Positions 33,168 to 44,354 of a stretch of DNA of 64,000 nucleotides are shown here, in pieces (positions within the stretch are counted from its first letter, which is position 1; each line of letters starts with the position of its first letter). The DNA is taken from assembly GCF_000219625.1 (NCBI RefSeq), contig NC_018207.1:1302001-1366000 (forward strand), in the 5' to 3' direction. Under the pieces are notes generated by a model, which did no database searches, was not told the DNA's origin, and saw only the letters and a program-made list of their open reading frames with translations. The translations under genes and the position numbers were made by a program. The stretch comes from Zymoseptoria tritici IPO323. Its lineage: Eukaryota; Ascomycota; Dothideomycetes; Mycosphaerellales; Mycosphaerellaceae.

Positions 33168-34880
33168 AAGCTTGGTATTGTGACACCATGCACACGATCT
33201 GGAAGCCAGCTCAGCGCAGCGATACCACAGAGCGGGGGTCGAGTCGGCGCAGATGCATGAGCAAGTCAGTGGCTATGAAGCCACTGCCATTGTGAGTAAG
33301 CGCCAGGAGACTTCACACTCGCCACAGCCACCTTCGTCTGCATCGCGGACATGGATAGACTGGAGCCCATACAGTACCGCCAGCCCATCATTCAGTATAG
33401 CTCCGGAATTCTTGCCCAATGTGCAAAAGCGCGGGCTGTCAGCCAAGTTCAACACTCGTCCAGTCTCAAATTCTTGATCAATAATGCCAACACGCCAGTC
33501 GAACCTTGACAACAGCCACTCAGACAGGCAAGCCAGTTTCCGGCTCGCAGATGGGTCAGCAGCGCGCGTTTCTGTATTCGCAGCGGTGAAGCTCGACGCT
33601 ACCTTCCAGGTAGCTCCTCTCTCTCCCGAGAGCAAGAGTCCTTGCCGGCAAGGCAAGACGAGACGAGGTCCGCGAGGTTGATACACTTCCCCGGTTTTTG
33701 CCGAACGCCATGACTAGCCAAGTTGTGGGGTGATCGTTGTACCGCTTCTGGGCAATGGTACAGGCGACGGAGAGTTGGAGAAGGCCAGCCAGATCAGCAT
33801 GCAGAGAGGCGTGCAACGAGGCGAGGATGATACCACCCTTGCAGATTCCGAGAACCATATCCCGTTGCCACTGACTGACGGATGCTGATTGTGGTGCTCA
33901 TTGGCGCAGCCTCTTGAGTGCCCCTCCGCCGATGCAGTTGCTCATCGATGGCAAATTCAAACATGTGTCAGGCCACAGTCCGGCAGAACTAATACACGGT
34001 TTGGGTCCCGACCTTTTGATGAGTTAAAATTTGACTTCTCTAGCGTCCGTGTAACCCCACGGGGTTCTTGGAAACTCGATCGAGCACTGAGAGAAATCAT
34101 CGTTTCTTCATGCCTTCCCAAAGACATAGGACTTTCGCAAATACCTTCCAACTCCTGATACCGCACTGCTGGTAAAGAGCCCGAACTGTCGGATCCTTAA
34201 ACATCAAGCCGTGTGGACGCAAGTTGCACCAGCCACGGATATGCACAAACTGCTGGCAATGTGCGATCGCTTTGCGTCTGCCTGCTGAATCTGGTCAATA
34301 TCGGGACAAACATCACACGCGTGATTGGACGACTCTTCGCATTCGACTGCGTAAGAAATCGAGGCTTATACATAGCCTTGAGCTACCGACCGCTATAGCC
34401 GATATAGAATCACGCTACTTCACTATTTAAGGTTCAACATAGCTTCGACCATGCCAGAAGAGGAAGGAGGCTATCCAGTTCCCCGCGACTGGACGACAAG
34501 CTGCACTTTCGAATCACGCTACAAACAACGCTATAGAAGATGTAGCGCGAACTGTCATGGCACTCCGAGGTATCTGGTGCACGTGGAACGGAAAATCAAG
34601 TTCCAGAACGCAAGAGCAAGCGACGTGCAACCAAACTCAGAAATCTCCGCGGTTCAACGCCATGTGGAGGAGGCGTGAGCCACGCCGATCATGGCTGATT
34701 ATGGTTACTTGCACCTCATGCCGCTGTTCTTGACCTGCCGCGCCATGCTTTCTATACCGTTGACTACTCCTTTGTCTGCGCAACGACCGACCGAGGACTC
34801 CGAGGCAAAGATCATCCAGAGAACAATCTTTGAGGAGAAGGAAGGTGGTGCCTGCTGGGCAAGTCATGGCACTGGCAGGC
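33168..34880. other. Gene-poor region upstream of the peroxygenase gene
   Basis: About 1.7 kb. Several 60-140 codon frames exist on both strands with no domain, no splice pattern and inconsistent composition, so I annotate none. The segment GAATCACGCTAC occurs twice (near 34408 and 34515), a short direct repeat. Confidence 0.5.
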
Positions 34881-34885
34881 ATGAA

Positions 34886-34895
34886 ATATATAAAG
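34886..34895 (+). promoter_or_regulatory. Probable TATA box of the peroxygenase gene
   Basis: The sequence ATATATAAAG lies about 110 bases upstream of the ATG at 35003, a usual distance for a fungal TATA element with a short 5' untranslated leader. No other gene starts nearby. Strong TATA elements are common on highly regulated secreted-enzyme genes. Confidence 0.5.
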
Positions 34896-35002
34896 CTGGT
34901 TGATCGTCGCCATGTGGTTTCAAGATCAGCACTCAGATCAACACTCAGAACAGCATCCTTCAGGTATCCTCTTCCAACCTCACCTCTTTTCATTCGCCCG
35001 CC

Positions 35003-36395
35003 ATGGCTCCCAAGTCCATCTTTTTCGCCCTCGCGGCCGTCAACGGTGCCCTCGCCTACCCATGGGTGCCCCAGATGCCCGGCGTTGACTCTTCCATGAT
35101 CGGAGCTCGTGCACAAGAGCTCAATGCTCGTGATGCGCCAAACTGCCCTTTCAACCCCAACCACGAGCCAGCCGCACCCATTACCGATCAGTTCCCGTAC
35201 ATGGGCGCGAAGAATGGTATTCCGGGTTCGACCAAGGGTGGAATCCAAGTTCCCGCTCCCGGCGATACTGCACACGCATTCAGGGCTCCCAACCCGAAGA
35301 CAGATATTCGTGGACCCTGTATGTTTGATCGATCAGGAAAGACCGATCGACCTCATGCTGAAGCTTGTCGAAAGGCCCCGGTCTGAATGTGCTCGCCAAC
35401 CACGGCTTCCTTGCCAGAGATGGAATCACCACCTGTATGTTCTTCGAGACTCTTCCACATGGTACCGACATGCTGACTCCGCCATCAAAGACAACGAGTT
35501 GGTCGACGCCCAGCAGAACGTCTACAACACCGGCCCATTCCTCGCCAACCTCCTCGCCATCGCCGGCGTCGGCCTCACTGGTGACATTGTCGGCACCACG
35601 AAGATGTCCCTCGGCTGCGACGCCACATCGCGGACTGCCTCGTCGCTCAACCTCCTCGCTTCAGAAGGCGGTCTCAACAGCCACAACAAGTTCGAAGCCG
35701 ACACCTCGTTGACCCGCAACGACTTCTTCCTCGCGGACGGAGACAACTACCATTTCAACACCACTCTCTTCACGCAGATGATGTCCGTCTGCAACGGCAA
35801 TTGCGGCCGTGAAGAACTCGCCCTCTACCGCCTGCAGCGCTACGAGGCCAGCAAGGCCGACAACGGCAACTTCTTCTTCGGCCCTGGCTCTCTGCTCCTC
35901 TTCGGCGCTGCGTCCTTTCTCTACGAGTTGATGCCAGGTAGTAGCCACAAGCCCGACGAGGCCACCATGATGTCGTTCTTCGGCGCCAGCAAGGACGCCT
36001 CAGGAAACTACGTCAACAACGGCCAAGAACGCCTTCCTGAGAACTGGTACAACCGTGTCGAGCACTACTCCAACGTCTCCGAGGAGATCCTCGCCATGTA
36101 CGCGCTCCACCCCGTGCCCTTCGGCGGCAATGTTGGCAAGGGCAACTTCAACGGCCTCAACTCCGGAACCGACATCGTCAACGGCAAGATCAACCCCGAT
36201 CTCCCTTACAACGCTCTCTGCCTCATGTACCAGGCCCTCACCGGTGCCCAGCCTGGTCTGTTGGGCGTGGCTGTCAACCTGCCTGTGAACAGCCTCAGTG
36301 CTATCACAAAGGGTCTTGCGCCGATGGCGGCGAACTTGGGATGCCCCACAAACCACAACGATGGCAGCCAATCTACTGGCGCCAACAGCTCTTAG
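35003..36395 (+). CDS. Secreted heme-thiolate peroxidase/peroxygenase (chloroperoxidase family)
   Basis: Three exons, 35003-35318, 35375-35434 and 35491-36395, total 427 codons (426 residues). A signal peptide (MAPKSIFFALAAVNGALA) sends it outside the cell. The heme-binding motif is assembled across the first intron as RGPCPGLN, with the proximal cysteine at residue 106, followed by LANHGFLARDGIT. The distal acid region reads FEADTSLTRNDFF (Glu194). Other family stretches are VDAQQNVYNTGPFLAN and FFGPGSLLLFGAASFLYELM. Members use hydrogen peroxide to oxygenate or halogenate organic substrates; the length is that of long-type unspecific peroxygenases or related aflatoxin-cluster-type oxidases rather than the short ones. 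No biosynthetic cluster surrounds it. Substrate unknown. Confidence 0.9.
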
Positions 36396-37014
36396 AGCGG
36401 CTCAGGAGGAGGTCCAGGGACATGATCGGAGTTGGGCAGATGAATAGCGTAGGAGTTCCGGGAATGAATGAAACTGCTATTACGCATTTTGTTGTTATCG
36501 TCGTCGTCGTCGTCCGTCGTCTGGTTCCTTGATCTTCTTGCGAGTGATGGTCAAAACTTGCCGATGCTGCATCGACTCACCCTCCAGCCAGGCCCAGAGC
36601 GCGTCTGATTCGCAATGCATCGATCTGAATACGCCATGTCTGAGCCAGCCGTTAGCCTGTTGGTAACGTTCGTATCCTCTACTGCGTCACAACAGGCCTT
36701 GTGAAGCTTGATCGCATGGTTGGACAGAACCTTCGGCATGGTGAACAGCAGCCGCTGAAACGACGCCATGTTTAGGATACAACTGCCCGCATTGAGTTGG
36801 AAGAGACAGTCTCCAGGACCAAGACGGCGTAGCATCGCAAAGGTTCGTGTCTGTATCTGTATTCCGCTTCCAAAGCTGTACACCGGGTATCCGCGCTTCA
36901 TATCCTATCCATCTCCTTCCTTCACCTGCACCATGCCTCGTCACGTTCATCTTGCTCCACCATAGCCATCCTGTTCCACTGCTCCTCCCTCCAGGCCTCT
37001 TCTCGGCCTCCCGT
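36396..37014. other. Intergenic region, one weak minus-strand frame
   Basis: Between the peroxygenase stop and the MIC12 stop. A 116-codon minus-strand frame at 36551-36901 (MKRGYPVYSFGSGIQIQTRT) has a fairly ordinary composition but no domain or support; I leave it unannotated. Confidence 0.45.
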
Positions 37015-37425
37015 CTACTTCCCCACCTCCTCCACAGCCTCCGTCCCCTTCTGAAACGCCCTCCTCCACAAATTCGCCACACCCTCCTCCATCTGATCCC
37101 GAATGCCCGCCCAATCCTGCTTCTGCAACCGCTTCACATTCTCTTCTAGTTCCTTGTTCCATTTGTCTTTCGCGGTCTCCATGAGTCCCACTCGTACTTC
37201 TCGCGCTGGTGGTGAGGGATTCTCCGGTGCGGGAGAGTGGATGTTGTCGAGGATCAGTTGTTGTTGCCGCAGGAGGAGGGCTTGTTGTGCGCGGTTGCGG
37301 GAGTGGAGGGTTGTGGTTAGGTAGAGGAGGGTTGTTGTTAGGGTTAGGCCGCCGAGCTGGGAAGATGTTAGTGGGGTTTGGTTGGAGTAGGAGTGTAGGC
37401 TTACGAAGCCGGATGTGAAGCCCAT
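37015..37425 (-). CDS. MIC12: MICOS complex subunit MIC12 (AIM5)
   Basis: MIC12 is a small inner-membrane subunit of the MICOS complex that shapes mitochondrial cristae junctions. Exon 1 is 37405-37425 (MGFTSGF) and exon 2 is 37015-37356, with a 48-base intron (GTAAGC..CCCAG, branch CACTAAC). The protein has 120 residues. Splicing gives MGFTSGFLGGLTLTTTLLYL, a membrane segment at the N-terminus as in the family, followed by SRNRAQQALLLRQQQLILDN, REVRVGLMETAKDKWNKELE and NVKRLQKQDWAGIRDQM. The intron is a multiple of three with no stop, so unspliced RNA would still be translatable. The start lies 196 bases from that of bL17m on the other strand. Confidence 0.85.
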   Translation of the reverse strand: MGFTSGFVSLHSYSNQTPLTSSQLGGLTLTTTLLYLTTTLHSRNRAQQALLLRQQQLILDNIHSPAPENPSPPAREVRVGLMETAKDKWNKELEENVKRLQKQDWAGIRDQMEEGVANLWRRAFQKGTEAVEEVGK

Positions 37426-37621
37426 GATCTCAATGTTAGGTGCGTGGTTCAATGTTGTATTGCGATAGGATGTTGAAGTCAAGTGAAGTTGGCGGCTCTC
37501 TCCAATGCTCTCCACACCCCGAGACGAGGCTCAACTTTTCGCCGCGGAAGTCCCTCCTACGACATCCAACTCCATCTCAACTTTACCAACGTCTACCCTC
37601 CATACCACATATACAGCAATC

Positions 37622-38315
37622 ATGGCCGGAGGACTCGTCAAATACCGCCATCTCAGCCGCGACTCAGCACACCGCAAAGCCCTGCTCCGAAATCTCGTCA
37701 CCTCCCTCATCAAGCACGAGTCCATCCAAACCACCTGGCCCAAAGCGAAAGAAGCACAACGATTAGCAGAGAAATTAATCACACTCGCAAAGAAGAACAC
37801 GGAAGCGAGTCGGACACGAGCACAGAGTATATTCTTCGTACGTGACAACCTCAACCGCCCCAAGACGCACTCTACGATCGCAACGACTGACATGATCCAC
37901 CACCACACAGACCCCCCACGACCTCCTCCCCAAACTCTTCGGCCCCCTCCGCGACCGCTACCTCACCCGCCCCGGCGGCTACACCCGCGTCCTCCGCATC
38001 GAACCCACAAAAGAAGACCAAGCGCCCTCCGCGCTGCTCGAACTCGTCGACGGACCCAAAGACATGCGCATGGCGTTGACCGCGCGCACGATCGCGAATT
38101 TACGCGCCAAAGCAGAGGAGAGAGGGGAGGAGGATGTCAGGATCAATGATATGACGCTGCATAATGTGAGGAAGGTGACGAGGTTTAGAGAGAATGGAGA
38201 GGAGGAGTTGGAGGAGTTGGTCAAGCGGTTTGAGAGGTTGAATGATGAGGGGGATGAGGGGGTGGAGGTTGTGAGGAAGAAGAGGGTTTATCCGAAACAG
38301 GAGAGGAGTCGGTAG
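37622..38315 (+). CDS. MRPL8: Mitochondrial large ribosomal subunit protein bL17m
   Basis: Homologue of bacterial L17, which lines the peptide exit region of the large subunit; the product acts in mitochondria. Exons 37622-37837 and 37911-38315 give 206 residues. The bacterial-type core is clear: [52 protein letters not shown], then after the intron [20 protein letters not shown] and [20 protein letters not shown]. An additional charged C-terminal extension ([20 protein letters not shown]) is common in fungal versions. It shares a very short divergent promoter with MIC12. Confidence 0.93.
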
Positions 38316-38754
38316 TGGGGATGAGAAGGGAGGATGCTGAGAGTACGGATGGCAATGATGTGCGGCTTGATGAAGACCTGTGGATGGGGAAGGAGATATC
38401 TTTGCAATTGGCTGCTGCTGAAAGGTGCTGCCGAGGAGGCCATGACAATGTCGTCTACATCAGTGATTTGACAAGGCACGCGAAACCTGCTACGCGAGAA
38501 GACGCTTACGGCTGCAGGGACTCAAGATCCGCCTCGAGGATCTCACGGGGGGAAAGAAGGAATGTAGATATATGTTACGATTATCTTGCCTCGTGGAAGG
38601 CAAATGACACTGCAGCAGCGTCCTATCAAACGATCGACCGGAACTCTTCACAATGTGCTGAGAGTCGACCATCTCATCAATTGATGTTTGGTCTGTACAA
38701 GATATCACAAATACCTATACAAGCATGTCTTTTAGCTGTATCGAAATGTACATC
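38316..38754. other. Short convergent intergenic region
   Basis: Separates the stops of bL17m and the PPR gene, which face each other. No gene or repeat seen. Confidence 0.5.
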
Positions 38755-41040
38755 CTAATCACCATGCATCCCCGACCGCCCCCTCCCCTTCACAGAAGCA
38801 GTCCCACTCCTCCTCCACCCGCTCCGTTCCCACTCCACATACTTCTCATTCTCGGCGACATGTTCATCCACGACCCTCTGCACTCTCTCCCGCTGCTCCT
38901 GAGTCGCGCCCTCCCAACTCGCTTGAATCTCCGCCCAAACGTGAAGCATTCGCTTGTAGCCTGTGACTTTATAGAAAGCGTTGATGGCCGCGAGCGCGAG
39001 GGACGGAGTCATGTAGGTGGGTCGGTCGAGCTCTGAGGTAGGTGGATCGATGTGCGGGTCTTCCTCTTCCGAGTCTTCTGGGGAGAAGGGGAGAGGTGCT
39101 TCTGGAGGAGGGGTTGTCTCTGGGGGAGGGGAAGTTTCTGTGAATGGTAGTGAAGAAGGGTTCACAGCGGATAACTCCTGGGACCGGGGAGATTGAGCAA
39201 TTGAGTTTGTGTGCGAAAAGTCGTAGTCCGTGATATGCATTGGTTTCGTCGAAACGTCGCTAGAGGTTGGCGAGTATCGGTAGCTCTTGACCTGTGAAGA
39301 TTGGCTGGCGACCATCAAGTTACCACTGGCATCTTCGGCCTGGGGTCCAAGTGATCGGTATGAATTCTCAGGCGGTGAGCCTTGTTCCGAAACAGCGCTT
39401 TCCTGAGAGGCGTCGGAGAAACCGTCTTCCAGATACTCGATACCAGAAACCTCCTCAAGAATGGTAACATCGTCTGATTCATGTTCAGTGACTTGGGCTT
39501 CCACCGCCTTGATTCCGACCACTCCAGCGACTTCTGCCCACAGATTCTCCAAGCTCATCCTGCTCCAGGCCGAGAAAGCGAATCCGCCGTGCGCCGCGAA
39601 GCCTCTCAAGACATGCACATACACGCTTCCATGCACGTTGAAGTCCTTTTCCTTCATCTCGGCCAGCAACGCATGTATCCTTGGCAAATCACCCGATGTG
39701 TGCGCATGGTACTTGATCATGATCCGATATGTGTTGGCATTCGGCGCGATTGGGGCGGCTTTTTGTAGTTCCTCCCGCTTCTTCCCCATGCTGAACTTGC
39801 CACCAAAGAACGATGCTTCATGTCGTGACTCTTCTCGGCGAAGCTTCTCGCCCGTCTCATTGAGAAGCCCGCCCAATTCTTTCATCTCCCTCCAATCAGT
39901 GGGTGGAGCGGTCCCGCACTTCTCCTCGTGCAGACGTATCATCCTCGCAAAGACGGTCTCCGCGGCTGGAGCCTCCCCAGCACGGAGCAGACTGACGATC
40001 ACACAATTCATCACCGCTGTGTCCACGATCTCGCCGGCATTGACGAGCTCGCGGAAGGCTTTGCGAACACCATCGCCATCCCGTTTCATCCCAGCGTAGA
40101 AGATCACTGACGTTCGGAAGTAGCGATTGAGCGGCATCTTTCGGGCCTTGAGCTCTTCGAAAATTGTGTCTGCAAGAGCATATCTCCCAGAACGCACTGC
40201 AAGGTCGAATATAATGTTGAAGGTCACATTCGTTGCCTGTTGTCCAGCCCCTTCCATCTGCATCCATGTCTGCACCGCAGCTTTGACCCGATCGCCCGTG
40301 ACCCTTCTCATCCAACGCCCTGAGAATGATATCGCAGTGTTCCAAACCATGTCGTTCAATCGAACGTTCTCTGACACGCACTCGTTCAACAGCGCAAAGA
40401 ATCTCCTCATCGCAGCTCCGTCTTCTGCATCGTGGTGTTCTACCCACGCTAGGTGACGGAACGTACGGTATATGATGTGGTTGGTCAGGTATGGTGGTCG
40501 TGGTGCAGGGAGTGCCTCATATGCGGACCATAAGTCGCTGAGTGGCACATAGCCCAGCTTGTTCTTCTGGACCAAACGAATGAAGTCGGACAGTTTTCGA
40601 GCATGCTTTGGTGATTCAGGATCGCGGACCAAACGTTTACCGGGACGGGAGTTCTGTTCCTGAGACGGGGTGAGGACCAAGGAAGATGCGAGCGGATAGT
40701 GCTGTTGTCGATTTGGAAGATCAGGAGGATCTTCGGGAGGGAACGGTGGGTCCTCAGTCGGCGAACGAGGATTCTTGTTGAAGCCGGGGTAGATGTCGAC
40801 CAAGTAGTTGTATTCCTCCGGTGAGATGAGTGCATCCAGTGGACGTCTTGCTGCTTTACCAGACTTCTTCGGCCATTGCAGTGCAGACATTGACACCGAT
40901 CGGCATTGACTGCCTTGTTGTAGTCTCCCGCTCTTCAAAGGTCGTGTCTGCCATTTCACAGCCCCGTACTCCACTCTCTTCCGATGCTGTCGACAAGTGC
41001 TCGCCGCTACCAGTCCTCGGATGAAGACATCTTCCACCAT
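38755..41040 (-). CDS. Pentatricopeptide-repeat (PPR) protein, probably mitochondrial
   Basis: A single-exon frame. I choose the methionine at 41040 (MVEDVFIRGLVAASTCRQHR), giving 761 residues; the frame stays open to 41229, so a longer N-terminus is possible. The first 60 residues are basic, poor in acids and suit a mitochondrial presequence. Helical repeats of PPR type occupy about residues 180-470: NDMVWNTAISFSGRW, TNVTFNIIFDLAVRSGRYAL, ADTIFEELKARKMPLNRYFR and DTAVMNCVIVSLLRAGEAPA, then NTYRIMIKYHAHTSGDLPRI. The remainder is acidic and low-complexity with a final helical part. PPR proteins bind organelle RNA; the particular target is unknown. Confidence 0.8.
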   Translation of the reverse strand: MVEDVFIRGLVAASTCRQHRKRVEYGAVKWQTRPLKSGRLQQGSQCRSVSMSALQWPKKSGKAARRPLDALISPEEYNYLVDIYPGFNKNPRSPTEDPPFPPEDPPDLPNRQQHYPLASSLVLTPSQEQNSRPGKRLVRDPESPKHARKLSDFIRLVQKNKLGYVPLSDLWSAYEALPAPRPPYLTNHIIYRTFRHLAWVEHHDAEDGAAMRRFFALLNECVSENVRLNDMVWNTAISFSGRWMRRVTGDRVKAAVQTWMQMEGAGQQATNVTFNIIFDLAVRSGRYALADTIFEELKARKMPLNRYFRTSVIFYAGMKRDGDGVRKAFRELVNAGEIVDTAVMNCVIVSLLRAGEAPAAETVFARMIRLHEEKCGTAPPTDWREMKELGGLLNETGEKLRREESRHEASFFGGKFSMGKKREELQKAAPIAPNANTYRIMIKYHAHTSGDLPRIHALLAEMKEKDFNVHGSVYVHVLRGFAAHGGFAFSAWSRMSLENLWAEVAGVVGIKAVEAQVTEHESDDVTILEEVSGIEYLEDGFSDASQESAVSEQGSPPENSYRSLGPQAEDASGNLMVASQSSQVKSYRYSPTSSDVSTKPMHITDYDFSHTNSIAQSPRSQELSAVNPSSLPFTETSPPPETTPPPEAPLPFSPEDSEEEDPHIDPPTSELDRPTYMTPSLALAAINAFYKVTGYKRMLHVWAEIQASWEGATQEQRERVQRVVDEHVAENEKYVEWERSGWRRSGTASVKGRGRSGMHGD

Positions 41041-41512
41041 ACGCTGCTCAACCTCCCGCCTCGCCCTCGCACCCGTTCTCCGCGTGTCATCGATTCGACA
41101 TCGCGGCTGGTGATGTGTGCGGTGGTTTTGCTGATAGCATATGGGCGCCGGCCATGCGGCAGATGTTGTGCGGGAGGTAAGGCGGGAGTTTGGCTTGAGC
41201 AAACGACTGGTCAAGGACATGAAGCGCACGACATGGTGGCGGCTCCATCAGCTTTCGATGACCATGTCGAAGCGAGGTGGTGTCGTGCAATGGGAGTTGT
41301 CGCGTGAGAGAAGTGAAGCTTGAACATTGGAAAGTACGACCGCCGCCAAGCTTGAAGACCTTCACCCCCGAGATTGGCCGCAACACTTCATCGCCATTGA
41401 CCTCGATTGCGTTCTGGGTATTCGACCACTGCGGAACGTTATCGAAGAGAGACTCGAGAGGAATTTCGACTCTTGCCAGCGACAAGCAACATATCCAAGA
41501 CTACTGCCCGCC

Positions 41513-42418
41513 ATGGGCCGCTACGACTTTGCCGCTCAGAATGTCCACAAAACCGCATCACAACTACTAGCCGCGAAACGACTACAAGCACCACCACCCT
41601 GGCACAGCATCATCGCAACATATCCTCCATCCGATCGACTTGTACGAACACCGAAGCAACGGCCTCAAAAGCCTGGCAAGCGAGCTTCTCGACTCTTTCA
41701 ACCGCTCAATGTCAAGTACGAAGAGGATCGCCTGCGATGGGAGTACTTCAATGACCACCCGTGGGAATTGGCGCGGCCGAGAGTAATGCTCGAGGAGGAT
41801 GGTAGAGATCATGAGAAGTGGGACTGGAGTTTGCCACTGGACTATGCATTGCGAAGACCGCCTCCTGGTGCGAAGGACGCTATGGGAAGGCAGCTGGACA
41901 ATGAGTGGGATAACAAATTTGCGACACAAAGTGGAAGGCCTCTGAATGGTGAAGCGTGAGTCTGCTCGTCCTGATCCCCCCAGAAACCACTTCCTGACTC
42001 AAACCTGCACAGCGTCGTCCAACGACAACAACACCTCATGAAAGCAGAATCCCTCCCAGCAGCAAAAGCCTACGACCGAGCCCGCAAAGAACTCTACCGA
42101 GCCCGACATTTCCGCGAAGTCCAACAACGAGTAGCTCGAGAAGAAGCTCTCGCGCAAGGCGCATACTTCGGTCCAGGACCATTGCAAATCGGAATGCAAA
42201 TCGAGGACAAAATGTACGAAAACTGGAAGGAGTGGGCCGTTAAGGAGATTGCAGCAGCGAAGGCTTTGGCTGGCAGTGCGTATACCGGCCTGGAGCAGCA
42301 GGCGTCCATCATCGAGGGCATTTCGGACGAGTCGGAGGCATTACAGGAAGTGGTGGAGAGCGTGCCGGGGTCGAATAAACTGCCGGCTGCAATGGGTGGT
42401 GTGGCACTTCATCCTTGA
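41513..42418 (+). CDS. RSM25: Mitochondrial small ribosomal subunit protein mS23 (RSM25)
   Basis: A mitochondria-specific protein of the small ribosomal subunit. Exons 41513-41955 and 42013-42418 give 282 residues. The start MGRYDFAAQNVHKTASQLLA fits the family, as do PPPWHSIIATYPPSDRLVR, RLFQPLNVKYEEDRLRWEYF, DHPWELARPRVMLEEDGRD and DYALRRPPPGAKDAMGRQLD. The intron (56-57 bases, GTGAGT..CACAG) joins NGEA to VVQRQQHLMKAESLPAAKAY. An upstream ATG frame at 41141-41323 is not part of the gene. It is divergent from the PPR gene. Confidence 0.92.
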
Positions 42419-43784
42419 TGTGGAGTAGGCGTAAAATACTGACTCGGCCATGGCCAAATTCAATTGTACAAAGGCATCCTATCAATGACAGCATCTCAGG
42501 CACGGCCAAATCAACGATATGTTTTTCCGCGTGGTTCATTTCACTTGACGCGATACTCACGCCTCGCAGGAAGAGCGATCGATGCTCGGTGGTCACCTTC
42601 ATCGTAGAGCATGCAAGAGTGCCTTGCGAACTTTTCCCACCACCGAAGCTGCGTTTTCTATGCACCGAGGATGCCAACGCATCATCAGCTACAATGTCAG
42701 CATGGAGGGAGTACATGAAGGCGAGAGCTGAGGATGAAAGAATTCGTCGCTTCTGGATCCTGCAGGACCAATCGTTTGGTGCTCTTCACGTCAAAGCTCG
42801 AGCTGCGCATTTGCCTGTGTACCCAATAACCTTGATTCTGCGGCTTCAAAACAGCTTGTACAAAAAAGAAACACTGTGGCCTCGAAATAGAGGCCGTTCC
42901 GAAAGAAGACCCAATCTGAGGCTGAGCTGCGGTTTTTGCATGCGTAGCGGAAGTAGGAGAGCCAGGAAATGCCAAACAGATCATGGAGCAGCAAGCTCCG
43001 ACGACTTCGTGCACCTACCACTGTGTGGCTCTACGAGGCCGGCCAGAATGTGAATCGGAACGACGGTGCTCCTTATCATGGAGCAACGTGCAGTGGCGTG
43101 CGAAGACTGCGTTGCCAGGAGCTTGAAGCGACTCGCGCTTTGATCGCATACTCCTGGAAAGACTCACGAAGTGTGTCAGAAGATAAAAGGCCACCACCTT
43201 TGTGAAGTAACATATAGTACAGTATAGTACAAGTGAGCCAAATCGAAAAGCCGTCCTCCAACGCAATATCCAAAGGCGACTGAGATCACAAGCCGCAGTT
43301 TGGTGATCCAATCTGCCGAGGAAGTTGCTCAAGCAAGGTGACTCGATCAGCACTCCTTTGTGGACGGCACGTTTCCGCCATCGTGCACGCAGTTCGAGCG
43401 CAGAATGCAGATAACGTCGCCGTGTTGTGCCTTTCAATTTTGCCTCGCAGGTCCTCAATGCTCTTTGTAGCGAAGTGGGTTGTTCTTCCAAAACACAAGT
43501 CAAGGACTGAAAAGCAAAGCTCGGTATCAACGCCAAAAGCAGCAAGCCCCCCAGAGAACAGAGAACCTCGAGTGCCGGTAAACGCCCCTTGCGTCCGACA
43601 GACAAGTCACTGAGAAGCAAAGCTCGTTCCCAAACGACAAAAGCAGGAAGCCTCAGAAAGTATAGAGAGAGACTGCTGGTGAAAGCCCCTTGCCTCACAT
43701 CCAGCTGCCGAGGCCGTGTGGACGCAAAGGTCGGCCGGCCACGCTCACATAGTGAACATGGACGGGCGCGATCACGTGGGCACT
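42419..43784. other. Gene-free region
   Basis: About 1.4 kb between mS23 and an orphan membrane protein. Frames of up to 270 codons on the minus strand have a random, Arg/Ser/Leu-rich composition and no domain. It contains the imperfect duplication listed separately. Confidence 0.5.
43507..43708. repeat. Imperfect tandem duplication, about 102 bases per copy
   Basis: The segment starting CTGAAAAGCAAAGCTCG at 43507 recurs as CTGAGAAGCAAAGCTCG at 43609. Shared blocks include CAAAAGCAG, AGAGA and GCCCCTTGC at matching spacing, with many substitutions and small indels between them. It looks like an old tandem duplication. Confidence 0.55.
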
Positions 43785-44354
43785 TCATAGCTGTGTCCGT
43801 GACCCGACAAGACTGGGCATCAGGCGCGCCGCGCAACTGATGAAGAACCCTGAAGATGGTAGACCAGTGAGTATCATTTTCGTCAATGTCGGCCGAGTGT
43901 CGCCCTGCAGGGCGGCCATGAACATCGAGAGGGCCAGCCCTGTGGCGATAGACCCCCAGAGGTAAGCTCGGCCATTACTCGCCATGCAACACACGCGAGA
44001 AACGTAGTTTGACTCGGTGAGAAACCAAAGGCTGACCAAGAGGTTTCTCAGCTCCTCCTCCCCAGGCGTCGTTGCGAACAGGATCCAGATCAGCAAACCA
44101 AGGCCAATGGCAATATCCCCCGATAGTCTTGGAATAAAGCGTGGTCTACGCACCGCAATACAGCCGATGTTGACCAGTGCGATGAGAGCGGCGATACCGG
44201 TCCCGATCTTCAAGGCGCTGGCCTCAGTTCCACGCCAGCTTGCGAAAAGGACGGGCATGTCGGTCACAGGAGGGGAGCCAGTTGGAGCAGCCGATGCACA
44301 GCGAATCGCCATGAAAAGAGTCAAGAGACATAGCAACCGTAAATGGGTGGCCAT
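43785..44354 (-). CDS. Orphan secreted-pathway membrane protein
   Basis: I start at MATHLRLLCLLTLFMAIRCA (44354), which gives a convincing signal peptide; the frame is open further upstream to 44735 but that part is low-complexity. About 189 residues follow with three further hydrophobic segments: TGIAALIALVNIGCIAV, GDIAIGLGLLIWILFATT and GSIATGLALSMFMAALQ. I recognise no family. The last 35 residues may include an unrecognised intron, so the C-terminus is uncertain. It resembles many short, lineage-restricted fungal membrane proteins of the plasma or endomembrane system. Confidence 0.45.
   Translation of the reverse strand: MATHLRLLCLLTLFMAIRCASAAPTGSPPVTDMPVLFASWRGTEASALKIGTGIAALIALVNIGCIAVRRPRFIPRLSGDIAIGLGLLIWILFATTPGEEELRNLLVSLWFLTESNYVSRVCCMASNGRAYLWGSIATGLALSMFMAALQGDTRPTLTKMILTGLPSSGFFISCAARLMPSLVGSRTQL

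Noticed and set aside
35109..35490. N-terminal part of the long unspliced peroxygenase frame
   Set aside because: It is the wrong phase; splicing from 35003 gives the signal peptide and the PCP heme motif.
37340..37357. TTAGGGTTAGG resembling telomere repeats
   Set aside because: It is the reverse complement of coding sequence for GLTLTT in MIC12; two units only.
41141..41323. Upstream ATG frame before mS23
   Set aside because: Lies in the divergent promoter, no homology; the family start MGRYDF at 41513 is clear.
43015..43836. 273-codon minus-strand frame
   Set aside because: It spans the imperfect duplication, has no coherent hydrophobic or domain pattern and no splice support.
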